64,000 nucleotides of DNA from Bacillus aerolatus (GTDB lineage: Bacteria > Bacillota > Bacilli > Bacillales > Domibacillaceae). The translations under genes and the position numbers were made by a program. Below the pieces are notes generated by a model, which was not told the DNA's origin, searched no databases, and saw only the letters and a list, made by a program, of their open reading frames with translations. Positions 26,707-38,234 of the stretch are shown one piece after another. The DNA is taken from positions 124,001-188,000 of the forward strand of contig NZ_WEIO01000007.1 in the NCBI RefSeq assembly GCF_009183655.1. The letters run 5' to 3'. The first letter of the stretch is position 1. Each line of letters opens with the position of its first letter.

Positions 26707-27283
26707 GTATCAAGCGGATTCTTTTTATTGCTACAAAGGTACGGATATTTTAAAAAATAAGCTGGGCCTTCGAGATCCTGATGCATTAGAGAAAGCGGAA
26801 AATTTATATACAATGTTTAGACTGGGGCAATTAAGTGAACAACCTCCACCTCATACATTTGACGTCCAGTCGCTTAAAGACATTCATCAATATATATTTC
26901 AGGATATTTATGACTTTGCCGGGGAATTTCGTCAAGAGGGAATTGCAAAAGGATCAACTGTGTTTGCCCATCCCCGATTTATTGATGAAGAAGCTAAACG
27001 GATTTTCACAGAGCTTTCCCGGGATCGTTATTTAACTAACTGTTCAAAGAAAGAATTTGCGGAAAAAGCAGCTTATTACGCGGCAGAGTTAAATGCGCTT
27101 CATCCTTTCAGAGAAGGAAATGGGAGAGCAATTAGAGAGTTTTTAAGGCAGCTAGCCATTCAATCAAATTATGAGTTAGACTGGCAAAATGCAAAGGAAG
27201 AGGAGTTATTACACGCTTTCATTCGCTCCTATAATCTGTCATTAACAGAGCTTTCTAATTTGATATTAGACTGTTTGGAATAG
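26699..27283 (+). CDS. fic: Fic-domain AMP-transferase toxin
   Basis: 194-residue single-domain Fic protein. The catalytic motif is HPFREGNGRAIREF (canonical HxFx[D/E]GNGRxxR), with the flap region GSTVFAHPRFID upstream. The family transfers AMP to target proteins (gyrase/topoisomerase IV for FicT toxins); the target here is inferred only. Partner of the VbhA-like antitoxin. A terminator follows at 27335-27364. The pair sits between the kinase cluster and the opuA locus, as a likely acquired module. Confidence 0.94.
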   Translation: MSKYQADSFYCYKGTDILKNKLGLRDPDALEKAENLYTMFRLGQLSEQPPPHTFDVQSLKDIHQYIFQDIYDFAGEFRQEGIAKGSTVFAHPRFIDEEAKRIFTELSRDRYLTNCSKKEFAEKAAYYAAELNALHPFREGNGRAIREFLRQLAIQSNYELDWQNAKEEELLHAFIRSYNLSLTELSNLILDCLE

Positions 27284-27334
27284 GTGCTTCCTGAAAAAAT
27301 TCGGATTTGTTGGAGGCCGATAGAGATAGAGATA

Positions 27335-27364
27335 GAGAGTTGTTTGTCGCAGCTCTCTTTTTTT
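27335..27364 (+). terminator. Terminator after fic
   Basis: GAGAGTTG pairs with CAGCTCTC (one G-T), then TTTTTTT. It is preceded by a short GATAGA triplication. Confidence 0.8.
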
Positions 27365-27481
27365 ATTGCATTTTTTACATTCAATATTAGACTCAAAGGT
27401 AGGCAGTTTTAGCAAGTTAAGGGGGTTTTTTGGCTCAAATTTGTTACATGATAAAAAATTAGAGAAGCTGATGGAGGGTAT

Positions 27482-28078
27482 ATGATTAGAAATTTTTTCA
27501 AAAAAAGCTTTAGTGAAAGAGATTTTTGGACTTGGTTTGAGAAGCATTCAGAGGAATATTTTCATCTTGATGAAAATAACTATGAGCGCTTGTTTAATAA
27601 GCTTGATTTGCAATTATCGAAAATTAACGGGGATTTAGTGTTTGAGTTTAGTGCGGACATTCAAAACGGAAGAAGGGAGTTCATTATTAGCGCAGACGGA
27701 TTGGCTTCGGCATTTCCAGATGTTATTCGGCTGACAGAATCCGCGCCGCAGCTGGCTCAGTTTCATATAATTGCGTTTAGACAAAGGAAAGATGAAGAGC
27801 ATGAAATTCGCTATAATGAAGTCAACTTGAAAACCGAGGACATCTTTTTTACTTACGAACGAGATGAGCGAACAATCCAGCTGGATCTTATTATTTATAT
27901 AAAAGAGTATATAGAGGAAAACGATGATTTCATCGGTGCTGCCTTTATCATGATTGACAGTCTGATTGGAGAATACGATGCAGGTACTAAACTGGGGGAA
28001 ATTGAATTTAAAGCATATCGAGGGGAAAAAGAGGCAAAGCCGATTATGGCTTTACCTGAACTAATTGATAGCTTATAA
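27482..28078 (+). CDS. Conserved-looking protein of unknown function
   Basis: 198 residues, soluble, acidic, opening FFKKSFSERDFWTWFEKHSEEYF. That FWxWF-with-basic-lead opening occurs in small hypothetical proteins, sometimes beside toxin genes, but I cannot name a family. Its position next to a toxin-antitoxin module makes an immunity-type role possible but unproven. AT-rich like fic. TGGAGGG precedes ATG. Ends at a convergent terminator shared with gbsR. Confidence 0.7.
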   Translation: MIRNFFKKSFSERDFWTWFEKHSEEYFHLDENNYERLFNKLDLQLSKINGDLVFEFSADIQNGRREFIISADGLASAFPDVIRLTESAPQLAQFHIIAFRQRKDEEHEIRYNEVNLKTEDIFFTYERDERTIQLDLIIYIKEYIEENDDFIGAAFIMIDSLIGEYDAGTKLGEIEFKAYRGEKEAKPIMALPELIDSL

Positions 28079-28216
28079 AAATCCTAAAGCTATTATATAT
28101 TAAACTAGAAAAGCAGACTGATTTTTGTGACATAAAAAGACCGCTCCGATGTTCGTGCATCGAAACGGTCTAATAATAGCACGTTCCCTCTAATTGGGGT
28201 CGACACCACAGCAGCT

Positions 28217-28260
28217 AAAACCGCCATGAGGGACCAATCTCAAGGGCGGTTTTGTTTTTT
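28217..28260. terminator. Bidirectional terminator between unknown gene and gbsR
   Basis: AAAACCGCC (28217-28225) pairs with GGCGGTTTT, with extra CATGAG/CTCA pairing and a T-run at 28255-28260. A second imperfect hairpin AGACCG/CGGTCT is at about 28138-28172. Confidence 0.8.
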
Positions 28261-28824
28261 TATGAAATTGTACAAGTCATTCTTTTGTTCTTCGTCATTT
28301 TTAGGGATGAACGTGAAAATCTCGTGGCTTTCAAACGTGTCGATCAGTCTGTTCAACCAACCATAATAGTTGAGCATGTCTTGTAATTTAACAAGGTCTT
28401 CTTCCACGAATTGTTTTACATCATCGCTCATCTCTTCAGCAGCTTGTAATTTCTTTAAATCATTTATGGCTTTTTTAATAGCGTGGATATTCATGGAAAT
28501 ACTTGTACGCCATTTTGTTGAAAAAAGGTCGATAAAGTTTTGGTACCAATCTTCCTTTACTTTATATAAGTCTTTTCGTATCCCTTTTTTCCATACTCTT
28601 TCTACCATTTTTAAGTCTGAAAGGGTACGAACAGAAGTACTCATGCTTGTTTTGCTCATCCCAAGCTCTTCTTTCATTTCGTCTAAAGTTAACGGATCAT
28701 GGTGAAAAAGCATCATCCCGTAAAGTCTTCCTATAGACGGTGTAACTCCAAATAAATGGATATTTTGAGCGATCGATTCAATCACTCGTTCACGAACTTT
28801 AGTCAGTTGTTCTTTCCCTGTCAC
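28240..28824 (-). CDS. gbsR: GbsR/OpcR-type MarR-like repressor
   Basis: 194-residue winged-helix repressor. The DNA-binding part (SIGRLYGMMLFHHDPLTLDEM, MSKTSMSTSVRTLSDLKMVERVWKKG) and the helical ligand/dimer end fit GbsR, the choline/osmoprotectant-responsive repressor of glycine betaine synthesis and uptake genes in Bacillus. It is divergent from opuA, and an inverted repeat in the shared gap (29025-29060) is a candidate operator. GbsR or OpcR cannot be separated by eye. Confidence 0.85.
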   Translation of the reverse strand: MTGKEQLTKVRERVIESIAQNIHLFGVTPSIGRLYGMMLFHHDPLTLDEMKEELGMSKTSMSTSVRTLSDLKMVERVWKKGIRKDLYKVKEDWYQNFIDLFSTKWRTSISMNIHAIKKAINDLKKLQAAEEMSDDVKQFVEEDLVKLQDMLNYYGWLNRLIDTFESHEIFTFIPKNDEEQKNDLYNFIKKQNRP

Positions 28825-29024
28825 TAGATCTTCACATCCTAATTTTTATTAAGCTTGGTGACAGCCAATCTCACATAAATTACTTTATCGTACGATGAAC
28901 ATAAAGTATTCATGCATAGAGAGACTAATTTTACATATAGAATACATATAGACCCACTTAAAGTAAAGAGTAGGTGTCCGATAGGAAAAGGGAGGAAATA
29001 AGAGGAAATATAAGAAAAACTGCT

Positions 29025-29060
29025 GTAAGTTACGTACAGTTTTAACTGTACGTACTTTAC
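29025..29060. promoter_or_regulatory. 17 bp near-perfect inverted repeat, candidate GbsR operator
   Basis: GTAAGTTACGTACAGTT and AACTGTACGTACTTTAC around TT; 15 of 17 positions pair. It lies about 100 bases upstream of opuAA and 200 from gbsR. Regulatory role is inferred from symmetry and location. Confidence 0.55.
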
Positions 29061-29157
29061 TCAGAGAATATCACGCATTATGGAGTTTGTGCATGGAATA
29101 TTAAAAATATTACAATAATATAGTCGGTGCAAAAAACATGTAATGAGGGGTGAGAGA

Positions 29158-30402
29158 ATGAATGAGTCGAATCTGAAGAAAATCGAAGTCAAGAACGTGA
29201 CGAAAGTTTTTGGGAAAAATGTAAAAAAAGCGACGCAGCTTTTAAATAGTGGAAAATCCAAAAATGAGATTTTGAAAACAACCGGTGCAACGATTGGCGT
29301 GAACAAGGCAAACTTTGACGTATATGAAGGTGAAATATTTGTCATTATGGGGCTTTCAGGAAGTGGGAAGTCGACGCTCGTCCGTTTGCTCAACAGACTG
29401 ATTGAACCATCAACAGGAAATATTTTAATAGATGGTCAAGATGTTGTGAAAATGAATAAAGAACAATTGCGTGATGTAAGGAGAAAAAAGATCGGAATGG
29501 TCTTCCAAAACTTTGCGCTTTTTCCACATCGTACAATTTTGGAAAATACAGAATACGGCTTGGAAATCCAGGGAGTTGCTAAAGCAAAAAGAAAGGCAAA
29601 AGCGAAAGAATCACTTAAGCTCGTTGGACTAGAAGGATATGAAGAACAATATCCAAACCAGTTGAGCGGCGGGATGCAGCAACGGGTTGGACTGGCGCGT
29701 GCCCTTGCGAATGAGCCTGATATTTTACTGATGGATGAAGCATTTAGTGCGTTAGATCCGCTGATCCGCAAAGATATGCAAAATGAATTACTTCAATTAC
29801 ATGATTCAATGGGAAAAACGATCGTCTTTATTACGCATGATTTGGATGAAGCACTCCGAATCGGTGACCGGATTGCCTTAATGAAAGATGGGCAAATTGT
29901 TCAAATCGGAACACCTGAAGAAATTTTAATGAGTCCATCGAATGAATATGTGGAGAAATTCGTTGAAGATGTTGATTTATCCAAAGTCTTTACAGCCGCG
30001 CACATTATGAAACCTGCAGAAACCGTCCAAGTAGATAAAGGACCAAGAGTAGCACTCACCTTAATGAAAAACCTCCGAATCTCTTCTATTTATGTCGTGG
30101 ATAAACAAAATCGACTGTTAGGAGCAATCACAGCCCAAGGTGCGAAAGAAGCGGCCGAAACAGGTGCAACATTGCAAAAAGTCATGATTCAGGAGATTTC
30201 AACGGTGCCGGCGGAGACTCTATTAATCGATTTATTCAATCTTGTATCAACCGCTGCTGTTCCAGTTGCCGTAGTGGATGAAAGTCACCGGATGCAAGGG
30301 ATTGTTATTAGAGGAGCTTTGATCGGTGCATTAGCTGGAAATGACGTATACATTAACAACCCAGATATACATAAGACAGATGATTTAAAGAAGGTGGATT
30401 AA
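29158..30402 (+). CDS. opuAA: Glycine betaine ABC transporter ATP-binding protein
   Basis: 414 residues. ABC ATPase with Walker A GLSGSGKST, signature LSGGMQQR, Walker B ILLMDEAFSALD and H-loop ITHD; it then carries a C-terminal CBS pair (AAHIMKPAETVQVDKGPR ...), the ionic-strength sensor of OpuA. ATG 29158 follows GAGGGGTGA; an ATG at 29143 precedes that site and is rejected. First gene of opuAA-AB-AC. Confidence 0.96.
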   Translation: MNESNLKKIEVKNVTKVFGKNVKKATQLLNSGKSKNEILKTTGATIGVNKANFDVYEGEIFVIMGLSGSGKSTLVRLLNRLIEPSTGNILIDGQDVVKMNKEQLRDVRRKKIGMVFQNFALFPHRTILENTEYGLEIQGVAKAKRKAKAKESLKLVGLEGYEEQYPNQLSGGMQQRVGLARALANEPDILLMDEAFSALDPLIRKDMQNELLQLHDSMGKTIVFITHDLDEALRIGDRIALMKDGQIVQIGTPEEILMSPSNEYVEKFVEDVDLSKVFTAAHIMKPAETVQVDKGPRVALTLMKNLRISSIYVVDKQNRLLGAITAQGAKEAAETGATLQKVMIQEISTVPAETLLIDLFNLVSTAAVPVAVVDESHRMQGIVIRGALIGALAGNDVYINNPDIHKTDDLKKVD

Positions 30403-32159
<1,757 letters not shown>

Positions 32160-32168
32160 TAGAAAAAA

Positions 32169-32205
32169 GCTCGCCTGTGGGAATAACCGCAGGTGATTCT
32201 TTTTG
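32169..32205 (+). terminator. Terminator of opuA operon
   Basis: CGCCTGTGG pairs with CCGCAGGTG around GAATAA, then TTCTTTTTG. Confidence 0.85.
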
Positions 32206-32252
32206 TTGTTGGTAAATAATTATTCTGCCAATCCGGAGATCTGCAAAATAGT

Positions 32253-32281
32253 TTGAAAATTAACACTACCCGCCTTATGAT
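32253..32281 (+). promoter_or_regulatory. Promoter of hybrid kinase copy 2
   Basis: TTGAAA (32253-32258), 17 bases, TATGAT (32276-32281); the block is homologous to the copy 1 promoter at 20213. Confidence 0.75.
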
Positions 32282-32333
32282 ATATAGTATTGATATTAAA
32301 GTACGTAAATGATTACCGGGGGAAGAGAAAAGT

Positions 32334-35057
32334 ATGAAGTTCAAAACAAAACTGTATATAGGATTTGGTTTTCTTTTCGGGCTATTTATCATTTCTTATC
32401 TTATTTTTATGATTATGATGAATCAGCTGAATCAAAGTACGAAAACTGCTGTTAAAAACTATGAGATGCTTAATTTGGCTAACACGATTCAAAATGAGTT
32501 GAATGTTTTTAGCCGGGAATCAAGAGGAATGTCTGCCAATCCGCCTAAAGAACTGATCGGAGAATTAAGAGAAAATAGAAATCAAGCTCTTCGTAATGTA
32601 GATATGGCAATAGAGTCCTTGGAAAAGTTAGATAAACGTGAACAGTCGCAGCAAATAATCCAGAAATTAAAGAGGATGAGTAAAACATACGATGCGCTAG
32701 AAGAAGAATTGGATGCATTAAGGGAGGCAGGGAGGTATGAGGAAGTAGATGCCCGTTTTTGGTATGAAAGCCTAGAAGCAAGAGAAGGGATGAGCAAACT
32801 TGCCGGGGAATTACAGACGCTGCAAAAGCAAACCGTTGACAAGGAGCTGAATCAATCCCGCAAGACGTATAAATTAATGAATCAAATGATTTTTCTTTAT
32901 GCGATAGCTGGTTTTTTGATCGGAATAAGTACGACGATCTGGATTTTGCGGAGCGTAGCAGGCAATTTAAATAAGGTTACTTCCGTCATGACAAAGATAG
33001 CTTTTGGCAAATCTGATCAATTGCCGCGCATCAAGGTCACTTCAAAAGATGAAATCGGGGAAATAGCCGTCGCCTTTAATGAAATGGCTCAAGCTTTGGA
33101 AACGCATACGATGCAGGAAAAAGAATTAAAACATGCCGCCGAGGAACATAGCTGGTTAAAAACGAAAGTGGCTGAAATCGCTACGATGTATCCTAGTATA
33201 GATAGCTTAGAAACGTTGGCACGGCTATTTATCACAAAAGTTGCGCCTATGACAGGGGCAACTTACGGTGTCTTCTATATGAAGCAGGGGAACGGGGAGG
33301 GAGCGAAATATCAAAAGCTCGCTGCCTATGCTTATAACGATCAAGAAGTAGGCAAAGACAACTTTTGTGTAGGGGAAGGGCTCGTTGGACAGTGTGCCTT
33401 AGAGAACCGTATGATTTCACTCCATCAAGTTCCTGACAATTATATTAAAATTTCTTCTGGACTTGGAGCAGCGTCTCCTGCAAATGTGCTGGTCATTCCA
33501 GCGGAGTTTCAAGGAGAAGTACTGGCTGTGATTGAATTGGCCTCATTTGAACCGTTCAACCCTCTTGAACAAATGCTGCTCCAAGAGGTCATGGACAATA
33601 TCGGTATAAATATAAACAGCATTTTAAGACATATGCAAGTAGAAAAGCTGCTCGAAGAATCACAAGCGTTAACGGAAGAGCTGCAAAGCCAATCGGAAGA
33701 GCTTCAATTGCAGCAAGAAGAGCTCCGAACAGTAAATGAACAGCTTGAAGAACAATATGAAAGTTCTGAGCAGAAGACAAAGGAACTGGAAAAAACAAAA
33801 AGTATGATGGAAGAAAAAGCAAAGCAGCTAACCGTTAGTTCGCAATACAAGTCAGAATTTCTTGCCAATATGTCCCACGAGCTGCGAACGCCGCTCAACA
33901 GCCTGCTTATATTGGCTCAAATGCTGGCTGAAAATGCAGGTAAAAACCTTACTGCCAAGCAGGTGGAATATGCAGAAACGATTTTCTCGTCGGGAAATGA
34001 TCTCTTACATTTAATTAACGACATCTTAGATATAGCCAAAGTGGAAGCAGGGAAAATGGAAATTATGTTTGAAGATGTGAAGCTTAGTGACGTGAAAGAG
34101 TTTGTCGAAGCGCAGTTTATTCCGATTGCCCGCGAGAAAAAAATCCAACTAAATGTTCAGTTCGCTCCTAATTTGCCAAAGGTTATCCATACTGATAAAC
34201 AGCGATTGCAGCAAATCTTGACAAATTTATTATCCAATGCGTTCAAATTTACTGAGCAAGGTGCGGTATCTTTAACAATAGAAAAAATTGAAAAAGGAAT
34301 TCATTCAGATATGGAGCTTGCCTTTTCTGTTAAAGACACGGGCATTGGTATCCCAGCAGAAAACCAGGATATTATCTTTGAGGCATTTAAACAAGCTGAT
34401 GGAACGATCAGTCGTAAATATGGGGGAACAGGATTAGGCCTTTCGATTAGCCGGGAAATCGCTCATTTATTAGGCGGCTTTATTGAAGTGGAAAGTGTAG
34501 AAGGCGATGGAAGCACGTTTACTTTATACTTGCCGAATTATATCGACATGAAAAGTACAGAATTAGCTAGTTATGAAGCGGAAGCAGCTGCAGGGGTGGC
34601 AGAAGACTTAGACTCTGTATCCGCTGTTGATTCAGTTGAACTTTTATTAGAGGCGGATGAAACAGGGAAACAGAAAGCCTTGCTAGAAGGAAAGAAAATA
34701 CTTGTGGTGGATGACGACATGCGTAATATATTTGCGTTAACGACAGCACTTGAAAGTTATTTAGTGGAGGTTTTGTTTGCGGAAAATGGCAAAGAAGGGG
34801 TTGCTGTACTACAAGAACATCCAGATATTGATCTCGTTCTCATGGATATTATGATGCCTGAGATGAATGGATTTGAGGCGATTCAAGCAATACGCGAAAT
34901 TCCCGAATTCGAACGCCTGCCGATTATTGCCCTTACAGCGAAGGCAATGAAAGATGACCGCAAGCAATGTATTGAGGCAGGAGCCTCAGATTATATTAGT
35001 AAACCGGTGAATTTAGAACAGTTATTTTCAACGATGCAAGTATGGCTGTATAGATAG
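32334..35057 (+). CDS. Hybrid sensor kinase copy 2
   Basis: 907 residues, same architecture as the 20.3 kb copy: TM-helical sensor-TM-HAMP-GAF-coiled coil-HisKA (MSHELRTPLN)-HATPase-REC (LVLMDIMMPEMNG). The HAMP-to-receiver part is almost unchanged between copies, while the extracytoplasmic sensor (about residues 50-170) differs clearly, for example ELIGELRENRNQALRN versus ELKRPFKESRDQALHN in copy 1. So ligand range may differ but output be shared. GGGGGAAGAG precedes ATG. It has its own promoter and terminator. Confidence 0.93.
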   Translation: MKFKTKLYIGFGFLFGLFIISYLIFMIMMNQLNQSTKTAVKNYEMLNLANTIQNELNVFSRESRGMSANPPKELIGELRENRNQALRNVDMAIESLEKLDKREQSQQIIQKLKRMSKTYDALEEELDALREAGRYEEVDARFWYESLEAREGMSKLAGELQTLQKQTVDKELNQSRKTYKLMNQMIFLYAIAGFLIGISTTIWILRSVAGNLNKVTSVMTKIAFGKSDQLPRIKVTSKDEIGEIAVAFNEMAQALETHTMQEKELKHAAEEHSWLKTKVAEIATMYPSIDSLETLARLFITKVAPMTGATYGVFYMKQGNGEGAKYQKLAAYAYNDQEVGKDNFCVGEGLVGQCALENRMISLHQVPDNYIKISSGLGAASPANVLVIPAEFQGEVLAVIELASFEPFNPLEQMLLQEVMDNIGININSILRHMQVEKLLEESQALTEELQSQSEELQLQQEELRTVNEQLEEQYESSEQKTKELEKTKSMMEEKAKQLTVSSQYKSEFLANMSHELRTPLNSLLILAQMLAENAGKNLTAKQVEYAETIFSSGNDLLHLINDILDIAKVEAGKMEIMFEDVKLSDVKEFVEAQFIPIAREKKIQLNVQFAPNLPKVIHTDKQRLQQILTNLLSNAFKFTEQGAVSLTIEKIEKGIHSDMELAFSVKDTGIGIPAENQDIIFEAFKQADGTISRKYGGTGLGLSISREIAHLLGGFIEVESVEGDGSTFTLYLPNYIDMKSTELASYEAEAAAGVAEDLDSVSAVDSVELLLEADETGKQKALLEGKKILVVDDDMRNIFALTTALESYLVEVLFAENGKEGVAVLQEHPDIDLVLMDIMMPEMNGFEAIQAIREIPEFERLPIIALTAKAMKDDRKQCIEAGASDYISKPVNLEQLFSTMQVWLYR

Positions 35058-35090
35058 ATTGGGAGAAGTGAGAGTTTCCCATAAAATAAA

Positions 35091-35138
35091 AAAACCCGCC
35101 TATCATTTTGCTGATAAGTGGGTTTCTTCTGTTTTTTT
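35091..35138 (+). terminator. Terminator after kinase copy 2
   Basis: AAACCCgccTATCA pairs with TGATAagtGGGTTT; a T-run ends at 35138. The rest of 35058-35361 is AT-rich with no supported gene. Confidence 0.75.
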
Positions 35139-35361
35139 AAACCAATTCTTCTTGATTTTCTGTAGGAGTCTTTATATAAGATTCAATGATTTTATCGAAA
35201 AAAGAAGGAAAATTAGGAATAATAAGGAATACCTAAAAATGGTTCAAAAATTGATATTATTCTATCTGTTTTTTAGTAGAGATAAAAGGAAAATGTGACT
35301 ATGCTCTCGTATATACATTATATATTTTAGTGAAAAAAGTTGGGCAGGGGGAGGGGAATAT

Positions 35362-38076
35362 ATGAAATTTAAAACGAAATTATATATAGGGTTTGGTGTT
35401 CTTTTTGGGCTGTTTATTATCTCTCATTTCATTTTTATGATCATGATGAACCAACTGAATCAAAATATGACGAATGTTGTTAAAAACTATGAGAGGCTTA
35501 ATTTGGCTAACACTATTCAAGGCGGTTTGTTTGATTACAGCATGGAATCAAGAGGTATGATGGCCAACCCGCCTGAAGAGCTTCGAAAAAAGTTTCTGAA
35601 AAATATGGAGGAAGCCGAACAAAGTGTGGATACAGCGATAGAGTCCCTGGAAAGACTAGGCAGCGGTGAACGTTCAGAAGCATTAATTCGAAAATTAAAG
35701 ACGTTGAATACACCCTTTTTTGAAAATGCAAGAGAAACTGATGCACTAATAAAAGACGGTAAAATTAAGGAAGCAACTCAATTGTATTGGTATGATGGGC
35801 GAGAAATGAGAGAAGAAATGATCGAAGTTGCTAATGAAATACAAACCATACAAAAACAAAGGGTCGACAAGGAGCTAAGTAACTCCAGCCACACTTATCA
35901 TTTAGTTAATCAAATGATTATTGTGTTTATAATAATAGGTTTTCTAATCGGGAGTGGAATGATTATTTGGATTCTGCGGAGTGTAACAGGCAATCTAAAT
36001 AAAGTCACTTCCGTCATGACAAAGGTTACTTTTGATAAATCAGATCAGTTGCCGCGTATAACGGTAACATCAAAAGATGAAATCGGGGAAATTGCTGTGG
36101 CGTTTAATGAAATGGCTCAAGCTCTCGAAACGCATACGATGCAGGAGAAGGAATTAAAACATGCCGCAGAGGAACAAAGCTGGTTAAAAACAAAAATTGC
36201 TGACATCGCTACGATGTATCCTGGTATAGATGATTTAGAAACTTTAGCGCAACTATTTATCACAAAGGTCACACCTATCGTGGGGGCAAATTACGGTGTC
36301 TTCTATATGAAGCATGGCAAAGGAAACGGAGAGCAGTTTCAGAAGCTTGCTGCTTATGCCTATAACGATCAAGAAGTGGGCAAAGACAGCTTTCGTTTAG
36401 GGGAGGGGCTTGTTGGGCAGTGTGCGTTAGAGAATCGTGTCGTTTCGCTCCAGCAAATTCCTGACAATTATATAAAAATTGCTTCGGGTCTTGGTTCAGC
36501 ATCCCCATCCAATATATTGATTATTCCAGCCGAATTTCAAGGAGAAGTACTGGCTGTGATTGAACTGGCCTCTTTTGAATCGTTTAGTGAGCTGGATCAA
36601 ATGTTTCTTGAAGAGATCATGAGCAATCTCGGTGTCAATATAAAAAGCATTTTAAGGCATATACAAGTAGAAAATCTGCTTGAAGAATCGCAGGCATTAA
36701 CAGAAGAACTACAGAGCCAATCGGAAGAGCTTCAATTGCAGCAAGAAGAGATGAGAACAGTGAATGAACAGCTTGAAGAACAATATGAAAACTCTGAACA
36801 AAAGACAAGAGAATTAGAAAAAACCAAAATTATGCTGGAAGAAAAAGCAAAGCAGTTAACCGTTAGTTCACAATATAAATCAGAATTTCTTGCTAATATG
36901 TCCCACGAGCTGCGAACGCCGCTCAATAGCCTGCTTATACTGGCCCAAATGCTGGCTGAAAATATAAATGAAAACCTTACTGCTAAACAAGTGGAATATG
37001 CGGCAACGATTTTCTCGTCAGGAAATGATCTCTTGCATTTAATTAACGACATCTTAGATATAGCCAAAGTGGAAGCGGGGAAAATGGAAATTCTGTTTGA
37101 AGATGTGAAGCTTAGTGACGTGAAAGAGTTTGTCGAGGCGCAATTTATTCCGATTGCCCGCGAGAAAAAAATTCAATTAAACGTTCAGCTCGCTCCTAAT
37201 TTGCCAAAGGTTATTCATACTGATAAACAGCGGTTACAGCAAATATTGAAAAATTTATTATCCAATGCGTTCAAATTTACTGAGCATGGTGCGGTATCTT
37301 TAACAATAGAAAAAGGGGTTCATTCAGATACAGAGATTGTCTTTTCTGTTAAAGACACGGGCATCGGTATCCTAGCAGAAAACCAGGATATTATCTTTGA
37401 GGCATTTAAACAAGCCGATGGAACGATCAGCCGTAAATATGGCGGCACAGGGCTGGGTCTTTCGATCAGCCGGGAAATCGCTCATTTATTAGGCGGCTTT
37501 ATTGAAGTAGAAAGTGTAGAAGGCGATGGAAGCACGTTTACTTTATACTTGCCTAATTATAACAACATGAAAAGTACAGAATTAGCTAGTTATGAAGCGG
37601 AAGCAGCTGCGGGGATGGTTGAAGACTTAGGCGCTGTACCTGCTGTTGATTCAGTTAAACATTTATTAGAGGCGGATGAAACAGGGAAACAGAAAGCCTT
37701 GCTGGCAGGCAAGAAAATACTTGTGGTAGATGACGACATGCGTAATATATTTGCGTTAACGACAGCGCTTGAGAGTTACCTAGTTGACGTTTTGTTTGCA
37801 GAAAATGGCAAGGAAGGGGTTGCATTATTACAAAAAAATTCGGATATAGATCTGATTCTTATGGATATTATGATGCCTGAGATGGATGGGTTTGAGGCGA
37901 TTCGAGCGATACGCCGGATGCCTGAATTCGAACGCCTGCCGATTATCGCCCTTACAGCGAAGGCAATGAAAGATGACCGCAAGCAATGTATCGATGCAGG
38001 AGCCTCTGATTATATTAGTAAACCGGTGAATTTAGAACAGCTATTTTCAACGATGCAAGTATGGCTGTATAGATAA
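35362..38076 (+). CDS. Hybrid sensor kinase copy 3
   Basis: 904 residues, same domain order as the other two. Its sensor domain is the most divergent (GGLFDYSMESRGMMANPPEELRKK region), and its upstream DNA does not share the conserved promoter block. In the ATPase G1 box it reads DTGIGILAENQ instead of GIGIP. HAMP, HisKA (MSHELRTPLN) and receiver (LILMDIMMPEMDG) are intact. GGGGAGGGG precedes ATG. Confidence 0.92.
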   Translation: MKFKTKLYIGFGVLFGLFIISHFIFMIMMNQLNQNMTNVVKNYERLNLANTIQGGLFDYSMESRGMMANPPEELRKKFLKNMEEAEQSVDTAIESLERLGSGERSEALIRKLKTLNTPFFENARETDALIKDGKIKEATQLYWYDGREMREEMIEVANEIQTIQKQRVDKELSNSSHTYHLVNQMIIVFIIIGFLIGSGMIIWILRSVTGNLNKVTSVMTKVTFDKSDQLPRITVTSKDEIGEIAVAFNEMAQALETHTMQEKELKHAAEEQSWLKTKIADIATMYPGIDDLETLAQLFITKVTPIVGANYGVFYMKHGKGNGEQFQKLAAYAYNDQEVGKDSFRLGEGLVGQCALENRVVSLQQIPDNYIKIASGLGSASPSNILIIPAEFQGEVLAVIELASFESFSELDQMFLEEIMSNLGVNIKSILRHIQVENLLEESQALTEELQSQSEELQLQQEEMRTVNEQLEEQYENSEQKTRELEKTKIMLEEKAKQLTVSSQYKSEFLANMSHELRTPLNSLLILAQMLAENINENLTAKQVEYAATIFSSGNDLLHLINDILDIAKVEAGKMEILFEDVKLSDVKEFVEAQFIPIAREKKIQLNVQLAPNLPKVIHTDKQRLQQILKNLLSNAFKFTEHGAVSLTIEKGVHSDTEIVFSVKDTGIGILAENQDIIFEAFKQADGTISRKYGGTGLGLSISREIAHLLGGFIEVESVEGDGSTFTLYLPNYNNMKSTELASYEAEAAAGMVEDLGAVPAVDSVKHLLEADETGKQKALLAGKKILVVDDDMRNIFALTTALESYLVDVLFAENGKEGVALLQKNSDIDLILMDIMMPEMDGFEAIRAIRRMPEFERLPIIALTAKAMKDDRKQCIDAGASDYISKPVNLEQLFSTMQVWLYR

Positions 38077-38177
38077 GAAAAGTTTAGAGTAAGTGACGGA
38101 TTTAGTTTAGCTCATCTTTGCATAAGCAGATTAAAATTGCCGACAGAAAAAGTGGATGTTTTAGGAGAATAAATGCA

Positions 38178-38225
38178 GGGCCAGTCCCCGCCGCATTAAA
38201 GCGATGGGAACTGGCCCCTTTTTGT
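38178..38225. terminator. Terminator between kinase copy 3 and the SLH-MBL gene
   Basis: GGGCCAGT (38178-38185) pairs with ACTGGCCC, followed by CTTTTTG. Serves convergent genes. Confidence 0.8.
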
Positions 38226-38234
38226 TTCGTTCAT

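Noticed and set aside
35059-35298. 79-codon ORF between kinase copies 2 and 3
   Set aside because: Contains the terminator and has no ribosome site or recognisable sequence.
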